A stretch of 64,000 nt of DNA, taken from positions 248,001-312,000 of the forward strand of contig NZ_JADG01000011.1 in the NCBI RefSeq assembly GCF_000518265.1, in the 5' to 3' direction. The notes under the pieces were generated by a model, which was not told the DNA's origin, ran no database searches, and saw only the letters and a list, made by a program, of their open reading frames with translations. The translations under genes and the position numbers were made by a program. This document shows positions 43,719-51,800 of this stretch, piece by piece. The DNA comes from Actinomadura oligospora ATCC 43269. Its GTDB lineage: Bacteria; Actinomycetota; Actinomycetes; Streptosporangiales; Streptosporangiaceae. The first letter of the stretch is position 1. Every line of letters begins with the position of its first letter.

Positions 43719-44698
43719 GCGGGTCGCGCGTCGTCGTCACCGGGGGTTCGGGGTTCGTCGGAAGCCACCTGGTCGAGAGCCTGCTCGCCCGGGGCCACGA
43801 GGTGACCGTCTTCGACGGGGCCGAGGCCCCGCCGGACGGCGCGGGCGGCCTGGTCGAGCACGTCCGCGGGGACGTGCGGGACACCGAGGCGCTGGCGAGG
43901 GCGGTCCGTCCCGGCGTGGACGTCGTCTACCACCTGGCGGCGATGGTCGGGGTGGACCAGTACCTGGCCAAGCCGCTGGAGGTCATCGACGTCAACTTCG
44001 GCGGGACCCGCAACGTCCTGGAGCTCTCGGCGAAGGCCGGGGCCCGGGTCGTGGTGGCGAGCACCAGCGAGGTGTTCGGCAAGAACCCCGACGTCCCCTG
44101 GCGCGAGGACGGCGACCGGGTCCTCGGACCGACCACCGCCGACCGCTGGACCTACTCCTCCAGCAAGGCGCTCTCGGAGCACCTGACCTTCGCCTTCGCC
44201 CGCACTCACGGGCTGGACGCCAGCGTGGTCCGCTACTTCAACGTGTACGGCCCGCGCCAGCGGCCCGCCTACCTCGTCAGCCGCAGCCTGCACCGGGCGC
44301 TCAACGACCTGCCGCCGGTGGTGTACGACCAGGGCCGGCAGACCCGCTGCTTCACCTACGTCGCCGACGTCGTCGCGGGCACCGTCCTCGCGGGGACGCA
44401 CCCGGACGCCGTCGGCGACGTCTTCAACATCGGCAGCATGACCGAGACGACCATCGCCGAGGCCGTGCGGCTGATCGCGTCCCTCACCGGGAGCGCGGCG
44501 CCCGTCCCGGTGGACACGGCCACCGCCCTCGGCTCGGCCTACGAGGACCTGCCGCGCCGCATCCCCGACAACACCAAGGCGCGCAAGGTCCTCGGCTGGG
44601 ACTGCTCCACCACGCTGGCGGAGGGCCTGGCCAAGACCGTCGAGTGGGCCCGCGCCAACCCGTGGTGGCTGGCGCAGTCCGACAGCGGCGCGGCCTGA
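43715..44698 (+). CDS. UDP-glucuronate decarboxylase-like SDR (pentose former)
   Basis: A 327-residue extended short-chain dehydrogenase. GGSGFVGS at the start binds NAD, and Tyr147 and Lys151 (YSSSK) are the catalytic pair. Following UDP-glucose dehydrogenase, it most likely decarboxylates UDP-glucuronate to UDP-4-keto-pentose or UDP-xylose. The C-terminus has a NIGSMTETTIAEAV segment as in epimerases, so an epimerase is the alternative. A 4-keto pentose would be the right substrate for the C-methyltransferase at 25768 and for a later aminotransferase that I do not find here. Confidence 0.8.
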   Translation: MSGSRVVVTGGSGFVGSHLVESLLARGHEVTVFDGAEAPPDGAGGLVEHVRGDVRDTEALARAVRPGVDVVYHLAAMVGVDQYLAKPLEVIDVNFGGTRNVLELSAKAGARVVVASTSEVFGKNPDVPWREDGDRVLGPTTADRWTYSSSKALSEHLTFAFARTHGLDASVVRYFNVYGPRQRPAYLVSRSLHRALNDLPPVVYDQGRQTRCFTYVADVVAGTVLAGTHPDAVGDVFNIGSMTETTIAEAVRLIASLTGSAAPVPVDTATALGSAYEDLPRRIPDNTKARKVLGWDCSTTLAEGLAKTVEWARANPWWLAQSDSGAA

Positions 44699-44758
44699 CC
44701 GCCGCCGGACGTGTGGACGCGGGGACCTGGAGACGTGGAGACCGGAAGGGAGAGTTCG

Positions 44759-45628
44759 GTGGGGGAAATGGTGCCCGTCCCCGGAGGGACGTTCCAGCAG
44801 GGGTCTCCCCCGTGGGTGCTGGACCTGCTGGAGGCGAGCGACCAGCCGCTCCCCCGCATCTGGTTCGCCGACGAGACGCCCGCGCACACCGTGACCGTCG
44901 AGCCGTACTGGATCGACCGGCACCCGGTCACGGTCGCCGAGTTCGCCGAGTTCGCGGGCGCGACCGGCCACGTCACCGACGCCGAGGAGCGCGGGTTCGG
45001 CCTGGTCTACACCGAGCGGGGCTGGCGGGAGCTGGACGGCGTGTCCTGGCGCGCGCCCGGCGGCCCCGGCACCTCGTCCGCGGACATGGCCGACCACCCG
45101 GTCGTGCACGTCTCCTGGCGGGACTGCGTGGGCTACGCGGAGTGGGCGGGCAAACGCCTGCCGACCGAGGCCGAGTGGGAGTTCGCGGCGCGCGGCGGCC
45201 CGGAGTTCCGGATCTGGCCGTGGGGCGACGAGTGGGACGTCCGCAACGCCAACACCGCCGAGTTCCACGCGGGCGAGCTCAACGCGCTCGGCGGCTGGAA
45301 GGCGTGGTGGGAGGCGGCCTGCGCCGCCGACGGCCCGATCCCCCGCACGACCCCCGTCGGGGCCTTCTCCAAGCAGGGCGACAGCCCCTTCGGCTGCGCC
45401 GACATGGGCGGCAACGTCTACGAGTGGACCTCGACGCTCTCCCACCTCTACTCCGACTCCACCGAGTGCGACCCCAGCGTCCGGGCGGCCATGGGCCGCT
45501 ACCGGGTCATCCGCGGGGGGTCCTGGATGAACTTCCGCCACCAGACCCGGTGCAGCGAACGCATGCACGGCGACCCGACCGGATGGTCGTCCTTCGCGCA
45601 CGGCTTCCGCTGCGCGAAGGACGCCTGA
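44759..45628 (+). CDS. SUMF1/FGE-family protein lacking the FGE cysteines
   Basis: A 289-residue protein with the formylglycine-generating/EgtB C-terminal fold: PVPGGTFQQGS, WIDRHPVTVAEFAEFAG, LPTEAEWEFAARGG, and GCADMGGNVYEW (all family landmarks). Real FGEs have a Cys pair after the RGGSY segment; here it is RGGSWMNFRHQTRCSER, with Asn where the first Cys is expected and only the later Cys kept. So it is not a standard FGE. The fold also occurs in sulfoxide synthases, oxidases and scaffold proteins. I took GTG 44759 (GGGAG upstream); ATG 44768 also fits. It precedes the MoaD-like gene. Confidence 0.78.
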   Translation: MGEMVPVPGGTFQQGSPPWVLDLLEASDQPLPRIWFADETPAHTVTVEPYWIDRHPVTVAEFAEFAGATGHVTDAEERGFGLVYTERGWRELDGVSWRAPGGPGTSSADMADHPVVHVSWRDCVGYAEWAGKRLPTEAEWEFAARGGPEFRIWPWGDEWDVRNANTAEFHAGELNALGGWKAWWEAACAADGPIPRTTPVGAFSKQGDSPFGCADMGGNVYEWTSTLSHLYSDSTECDPSVRAAMGRYRVIRGGSWMNFRHQTRCSERMHGDPTGWSSFAHGFRCAKDA

Positions 45629-45667
45629 CCCCCAGCGCTGTTCGCACGACCGCGAGACGAGGAAACG

Positions 45668-45934
45668 ATGATCAGGATCCTGATCCCCTCGGTGTGGAGC
45701 CCCGACGGCCGCACCGCCTTCGAGGCCTCCGAGGGGCCGCTGCCCGACGTCGTCCGGCGGTTCGCCGACGACAACCCCTGGATCAGGGGACGCCTGTTCG
45801 GCCCGGACGGCGCGCCCCTGCTGCACGTCAACCTGGTCGTGGACGACGAGCTGGTCCCCCGGCGCCAACGGGACGCCGCGGTCGTCGCGGCCGGGAGCAC
45901 GGTCACCATCCTCGCGCCGATGGCGGGAGGCTGA
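45668..45934 (+). CDS. MoaD/ThiS-like sulfur-carrier protein ending Gly-Gly
   Basis: An 88-residue ubiquitin-fold protein. The C-terminal half (VNLVVDDELV, then AGSTVTILAPMAGG) has the pattern of MoaD and ThiS, and it ends exactly at Gly-Gly, the residues that are adenylated and converted to a thiocarboxylate. GAGGAA precedes the ATG. It is one base from the quinone-reductase gene. Such carriers serve molybdopterin, thiamin, cysteine, thiosugar and thio-siderophore synthesis. No MoaE, MoeB/ThiF or ThiG lies near, so it is not housekeeping. In a pathway cluster it may carry sulfur to an intermediate. It is the least expected gene in the operon. Confidence 0.82.
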   Translation: MIRILIPSVWSPDGRTAFEASEGPLPDVVRRFADDNPWIRGRLFGPDGAPLLHVNLVVDDELVPRRQRDAAVVAAGSTVTILAPMAGG

Positions 45935-45935
45935 G

Positions 45936-46898
45936 GTGCGGCGGGTCGTCCTGGAACGGCAGGGCCCGCCGGACGTCCTGCGCGTCGCCGAGGCCGCCGA
46001 GCCCGAGCCGGGCGCCGGCGAGGTCCTGGTGCGGGTGACGGCCGCCGGGGTCAACGTCGTCGACCTCTTCCAGCGGTCGGGCGCCTACCGCGTCACGCTC
46101 CCCTTCACCCCGGGCATGGAGGGCGCGGGCGTGGTCGTGCGCACCGGCCCGGGCGTCACGGACGTGCGCCCGGGCCTCCGCGTCGCGTGGGCCGTGCCCT
46201 CGGCCTCCTACGCCACGCACTGCACCGTCGCGGCCGAGCGCCTGGTCCCCCTTCCGGACGGCATCGCGGACGAGGACGCCGTCGCCGCGCTCCTTCACGG
46301 GATGACCGCGCACATGCTCGCGACCGACGTCTTCCTGCCGGTGGAGGGCGACACCTGCCTCGTGCACGCGGCGGGCGGCGGGGTGGGCGGGCTGCTCTGC
46401 CAGCTCGCCGTCCGGCGCGGAGCGCGGGTGATCGGCACGGCGTCCTCCCCGGCCAAGGCGAAGGCGGCCGGGGAGTCGGGCGCCGACCACGTCATCGACT
46501 ACTCCGACGGCCGGTTCGCCGACCGCGTCCTGGAGCTCACCGGCGGACGGGGCGTGGACGTGGTCTACGACGCCGTCGGCCGCGACACCTTCGAGCAGGG
46601 CCTGGCCTGCCTGCGCCCGCGCGGCACCTTCGTGTCGTACGGGCAGACCGGCGGGCCCGTGGAGCCGGTGGACCTCGGCGCGCTCCGGGGCACGCTGTTC
46701 CTCACCAAGCCCTCGCTCGGACGGTACGACCCCACCCCGGACCTGGCGCGCCGCCGCGCCGCCGCCGTCCTCGGGATGGTGGGCGAGGGCACGCTGCGTC
46801 CGCGGATCCACGGCGTCCACCCGCTCACGGACGCCGCCGCCGCGCACCGCGCCGTCGAGTCGCGCGAAGCGGCGGGCAAGGTGCTCCTCGTCCCCTGA
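45936..46898 (+). CDS. NADPH:quinone-oxidoreductase-like enzyme
   Basis: A 320-residue zinc-free medium-chain reductase (zeta-crystallin type). NADPH binds at AAGGGVGGLLCQLA, and FTPGMEGAGVV is the family N-terminal motif. The GTG at 45936 uses GGAGG inside the MoaD-like gene. These enzymes reduce quinones and enones. It is the last gene of the nine-gene operon and ends at a hairpin. A role in reducing an enone or carbonyl in the pathway is plausible; it may also be a quinone-detoxification enzyme. Confidence 0.86.
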   Translation: MRRVVLERQGPPDVLRVAEAAEPEPGAGEVLVRVTAAGVNVVDLFQRSGAYRVTLPFTPGMEGAGVVVRTGPGVTDVRPGLRVAWAVPSASYATHCTVAAERLVPLPDGIADEDAVAALLHGMTAHMLATDVFLPVEGDTCLVHAAGGGVGGLLCQLAVRRGARVIGTASSPAKAKAAGESGADHVIDYSDGRFADRVLELTGGRGVDVVYDAVGRDTFEQGLACLRPRGTFVSYGQTGGPVEPVDLGALRGTLFLTKPSLGRYDPTPDLARRRAAAVLGMVGEGTLRPRIHGVHPLTDAAAAHRAVESREAAGKVLLVP

Positions 46899-46913
46899 CA
46901 CCCACCCTCTGAT

Positions 46914-46952
46914 GAGCACACCGCCTGGCCCTCAGGGCCAGGCGGTGTGCTC
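46914..46952. terminator. bidirectional hairpin terminator
   Basis: A perfect 19-base stem (46914-46932 with 46934-46952) around a single C lies between the quinone reductase and the convergent flavoenzyme at 46962. Confidence 0.82.
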
Positions 46953-46961
46953 GTCAGGCGG

Positions 46962-48614
46962 TCACAGTCCGGCGGTGACGGCGATCAGGTCGATCCGGCC
47001 CGCGAGGAGGGCGAGGTGGATGCGGGCGGACCAGGTGTCCTCGTCGGCGTCCAGGCCGGGGCCTTCCCGCCAGTCGGCGGGCACCTGCACCGCGACCGGC
47101 AGCCGATGCGCGGCCCGGATCGCGGCCGCGTACCGGACCGTCTCGTGCCACCGCTCCCAGGCAGGTCCCTGCGTCCTGACCAGGATCCCGTCGGCGTCGG
47201 CGTCGGCGTCCGGGAGGGACGCGGGGACGTCGTTCTCGCTCCAGTCCGGGTCCTCGGGGCACCACAGCTCGTGCAGGCGCGGTCCCGTCGCGGGCAGGGG
47301 GACGACGCGGTCCGGGAGGGTGGTCGAGCCGAGGCGGAGGGGCGTGTCCACGGCGTGCCGGGCGTGTCCTGGACGAGCGTCCCCCGGACGGTCGTCGCCC
47401 GCCGCGCGGCGGTAGGCCGCCTCCGCTTCGGCGAGGCGGTCCGGGCAGCGGCGGCGCAGCGCGGCGTGGGTCATGGCCGCCGTGCGCGTCAGGAAGTGCA
47501 GGCCGAACTCCTCCGGAGGCAGGTCGAGCCGCCGTCCGAAGCTCTCCCACCAGCGCATGCTCGGGAACGCGAGCCGCTGGGTGCGCTCCACGGGACCGCG
47601 CCGCGCCCGCTCGTAGGCGGCGAACGCCTCCGTCCGGTCCGGATGCGCGGCGAGCGCCGAGGCCAGCGCGATCGCGTCCTCCAGCGCCAGTTTCGTCCCC
47701 GACCCGACCGTGAAGTGCGCGGTGTGCGCGGCGTCGCCCAGCAGCACCGTGTTCCCGTCCGACCAGCGCCGGTTGGTGACCACGGTGAAGCGGCTCCACC
47801 GGGCCCGGTCGCCGACCAGCTTCCGGCCGTTCAGGTGCTCGGCGAACACCTCGCTGAGCCTCCCGAGCGCGTCGTCGCCGAGCGGCCCGGACGCCCCGCC
47901 CTCACCCGCGTCCCCGCCGGTGTCGCCGAACCCGGCCGCGCGCCAGGTCGCCTCGTCCATCTCCGCCACCACCGTGCCGCCCGCGTCGGCGTGCGGGTAG
48001 CAGTGCGCCGCCATCGGGCCGTGCGGGGTCCGGACGAAGGCGAAGGACGTGCGGTCCCCGAAGGGCGCGTCCGTGCCCAGCCACACGAAGCGCGCCGTCC
48101 CGGTCAGGGTCGTGGTCCCGAACCCGTCCGCGCGGACGGCCCGGCAGGCGGAGGACGCGCCGTCCGCGAGCACGACGACGTCCGCGTCGGGCAGCGCGTC
48201 CGGCGCCACGGCGTCGCCGTAGCGGATGCGCGCGCCGACCGCCTCGGCCTGCTCCCGCAGGATCGCCAGCAGCGTGTGCCGGGAGATGCTCGCAACCTCG
48301 AAACCGTCGTAGCGCAGCCTGGCCCCGGGCAGCACGATCTCGATGCCCGACAGGGGCCTGCTCGCCGCGACGATCCGCCGGTGCGTGTCCGGGTCGGCCT
48401 CGCCGATCCCGCCGAGCGTCCGCGCGGAGAGGGTGACGCCGAAGCCGGACGCCTCCCCCGGCGCGCCGCGCTCGTGCACCTCGACCTCGGCGCCGGGCAG
48501 CAGCAGGCCCGCCATCCGCGCCGCGAAGAGCCCCGCGGGCCCGGCTCCCACGATCGCCACCCGCCGCACGTCCGGCCCGGCACGTCCGGGCATGGCGTCT
48601 CCGCCCGCTCCCAT
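46962..48614 (-). CDS. salicylyl-CoA-hydroxylase-like flavoenzyme with truncated OYE tail
   Basis: A 550-residue flavoprotein. GAGPAGLF binds FAD and GDAAHTAHFTVGSGTKLALED is the second site. The pattern SGFGVTLSARTLGGIGEADPDT is close to salicylyl-CoA 5-hydroxylases. After about residue 400 there is a partial old-yellow-enzyme-like piece (TPLRLGSTTLPDRVV ... WSARIHLALLAGRIDLI), as in bifunctional hydroxylase/oxidoreductases but far too short for a full barrel. I chose ATG 48614 (GGGAGG upstream); ATG 48593 is possible. It is divergent from the aromatic PKS, so it may hydroxylate the methylsalicylyl thioester. Confidence 0.78.
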   Translation of the reverse strand: MGAGGDAMPGRAGPDVRRVAIVGAGPAGLFAARMAGLLLPGAEVEVHERGAPGEASGFGVTLSARTLGGIGEADPDTHRRIVAASRPLSGIEIVLPGARLRYDGFEVASISRHTLLAILREQAEAVGARIRYGDAVAPDALPDADVVVLADGASSACRAVRADGFGTTTLTGTARFVWLGTDAPFGDRTSFAFVRTPHGPMAAHCYPHADAGGTVVAEMDEATWRAAGFGDTGGDAGEGGASGPLGDDALGRLSEVFAEHLNGRKLVGDRARWSRFTVVTNRRWSDGNTVLLGDAAHTAHFTVGSGTKLALEDAIALASALAAHPDRTEAFAAYERARRGPVERTQRLAFPSMRWWESFGRRLDLPPEEFGLHFLTRTAAMTHAALRRRCPDRLAEAEAAYRRAAGDDRPGDARPGHARHAVDTPLRLGSTTLPDRVVPLPATGPRLHELWCPEDPDWSENDVPASLPDADADADGILVRTQGPAWERWHETVRYAAAIRAAHRLPVAVQVPADWREGPGLDADEDTWSARIHLALLAGRIDLIAVTAGL

Positions 48615-48801
48615 GTCGCCTCCCGTGTCGTCTCCCGCCCAATGATCCGTACCGTGCGCGGAGACCGGAACCGCCGGAGCACCGCACTTCTCGAGGTGCC
48701 GGGGCCGAACCGCCGACTGACCATGGGGATCGTCCCCTATCGGTACGTGCTCAGGCCGCCCCCGGGCCCACCCGGAGAGCGTCCGGAAAGGCTGTCGGCT
48801 G

Positions 48802-51800
48802 ATGGACTCACGCGAACCCGTCGCCATCATCGGGATGGCCTGTCGCCTCGCGGGAGGGGTGAGCTCGCCCGACGGGTTCTGGACGCTCCTCCGCGAGGGC
48901 GGGACCACCGCCGGAGACCTCCCCGAAGGACGCTGGGACTGGTACGCCGCCCAGGGCCCGGACCACGCCGCCGCGGTCCGGGACACCCCCGGACGGGGGT
49001 CCTACCTCGACGACGTGTCGGGCTTCGACGCCGACTTCTTCGGCATCACGCCCCGCGAGGCGGCCCTGATGGACCCCCAGCAGCGGATCATCCTGGAACT
49101 GTCCTGGGAGGCGCTGGAGCACGCGGGCGTCCCGCCGCACTCCCTGGCGGGCACCGACACCGGCGTCTTCATGGGGGTGGGCTCGGACGACTACGGCCGC
49201 CGCCTCCTGGAGGACCTGCCGAACATCGAGGCATGGTCGGGCATCGGCGGCGCGTACTGCGCCGTCGCCAACCGCGTCTCCCACGTGCTCGACCTGCGCG
49301 GTTCGAGCATGGCGATCGACACCGCCTGCTCGTCCTCGCTGGTGGCGGTGCACCTGGCGGCGCAGGCGCTGCGCGCGGGCGAATGCCCGGTCGCGCTCGC
49401 CGGCGGCGTCCTGGTGGTCGCCGCGCCGGGCCTGTCACGGGTCCTGGACGCGGCGGGCGCGATCTCCCCGGACGGGCGCAGCAAGTCCTTCCAGGCGAAC
49501 GCCGACGGCTACGGCCGGGGCGAGGGCGGCGGCGTCGTCGTCCTCAAGCGGCTGAGTGACGCCGAGCGCGACGGCGACCGGATCCTCGCCGTCATCCGCG
49601 GCAGCGCCGTCCACCAGGACGGCCGGACGAACGGCATCATGGCCCCCGACGCGGCGGCCCAGGCGCACCTGCTGCGCCGGACGTACGCGAACGCGGGCGT
49701 CGACCCCGCCTCGGTCGGCTTCGTGGAGGCCCACGGCACCGGCACCCGCGTCGGGGACCCCCTGGAGGCGTCGGCGCTCGCCGAGGTCTTCGGCGCGGGC
49801 CGTCCGGACGGGCGGCCCCTGCTCATCGGGTCGGCCAAGGCCAACGTCGGCCACCTGGAGGCGGGCGCGGGCATGGCGGGCCTGATCAAGGCCGTCCTGG
49901 CGCTCCGCCATCGTGAGATCCCGCCGAACCCCGGGTTCTCCGACCCCAACCCGGCCATCCCCTGGGACACCGCCGGGCTGCGGGTCGTGGACGAGCCGAC
50001 GCCCTGGCCGTCCGAGGACGGACCCCGGCGCGCGGGCGTCTCGGGCTACGGATACGGCGGCACGATCGCGCACGTCATCCTCGAGGAAGCAGGCGAGCAG
50101 CCCGACGCGGCCGACGACACCGACACCGCTACCGACGCCGGGGAACTGCGGGTGCTGCCCGTCTCGGCCGCGTCGGCCGAGACGCTGGAACGCCGCACGG
50201 CGGAGCTCGCCGAGCACGTCGAGAGCGGGTCGCCGACGTCGCTCCGCGACCTCGGCCACACCCTCGCCGTCCGCCGCACCCACCTCGCGCACCGGGCGGC
50301 CGTGGTCGCGTCCGGCCGCGCCGACCTCGCCGAGGGCCTGCGCGCGCCCGCCATCACCGGGACCGCCGGATCCCCCGGGCGGGGCCTCGTGTGGGTGTTC
50401 TCCGGCCACGGCTCGCAGTGGCTGGGCATGGCCGCGTGGTCCCTGGCGAACGACCCGGCCTTCGCCGAGGTCATGCGCGCCCTCGACCCCGTCTTCCAGG
50501 AGGAGATCGGCTTCGCCCCGACCGAGGTCGTCGAGCGGGCGCTACCGCTGCCGGTGGACGTCGCACAGCCGATGATCTTCGCCGTGCAGGTCTCGCTGGC
50601 CGCGTCCTGCCGGGCGGCCGGGCTCCGTCCGGACGCGGTCGTCGGGCACTCGGTGGGCGAGATCGCCGCCGCCGTCACCGCCGGGGTCCTCACGGCCGAG
50701 CAGGGCGCGCGGCTGGTCTGCCGCCGCTCGCTGCTGCTGCGCCGGGTGGCCGGGAAGGGCGCCATGATCATGGTCGCGCTGCCGCCCGGGGACGTGGAGG
50801 AGCTGCTCGGCGACCGGCCGGACCTGGCCGTCGCCGTCGCGGCGGCGCCCCGCTCGACCGTCGTGTCCGGGGACCCGGAGGCGGTGGCCGCGCTGGCCGG
50901 GCGCCTGCGGGGGGACGGCGTGGCCGTCCGCGAGGTCGACTCCGACGTCGCCTTCCACAGCCCGTTCATGGACCCCCTGCTGGCCGACCTCGCGGCGGCG
51001 GCGTCCGACCTGACGCCGCGCCCGCCGGAGATCCCGCTGTACTCGACCGCCCTGGAGGACCCCCGCTCCGACGCGCCGCGCGACGGCGCCTACTGGGCCG
51101 CCAACCTGCGCGGCACCGTCCGGTTCGCGCAGGCCGTGGCCGCCGCGGGCGAGGACGGGTACCGGATGTTCCTGGAGGTCGCGCCGCACCCGGTCGTGGA
51201 GCACTCCGTCCTTGAGACCCTGGACGGGACGGACGGCCTCTGCACGGCCCACACCATGCGGCGCGGCCGTCCCGAGCGGAGCATCCTGCTGGAGAACCTC
51301 GCCGTCCTGTACTGCAACGGCGCGGAGGTCGACTGGACGGCGCTGTGGCCCGAGGGCCGTCCGGCCGACCTGCCTCCGGCGCCGTGGCGCCACCGCCCGT
51401 ACTGGGTCGAGGACACGACCGCCGGTGTCACGCCGGTGGTCGAGCGGCACGACCCGCGCGGCCACACCCTGCTCGGCGGACGCACCGGCATCCACGGCTC
51501 CACGCCCGCCACGGTCTGGCTGACCTCGCTGGACCGCGAGACGCGGCCGTACCCCGGCGACCACCCGGTCCGCGAGGTCGAGATCATCCCCGCCGCGGTG
51601 CTGCTCAACACCTTCCTCACCGCCGCGTCGTCCGGGGGCGCGCGCCCGGACCTGACCGGCGTCGCGCTGCACGTGCCCGTCACCGTCACCCGGCCCCGCG
51701 AGGTGCAGATCGTCCTCCAGGACGGGATGCTCCGGCTGTCGTCGCGGATCGTCGACAGCACCCCGGACGACCGGGCCTGGGTCACCCACACCACGGCCAC

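Noticed and set aside
44759..45628. A sulfatase-activating (formylglycine-generating) enzyme
   Set aside because: No Cys pair at the expected place and no sulfatase gene in the window.
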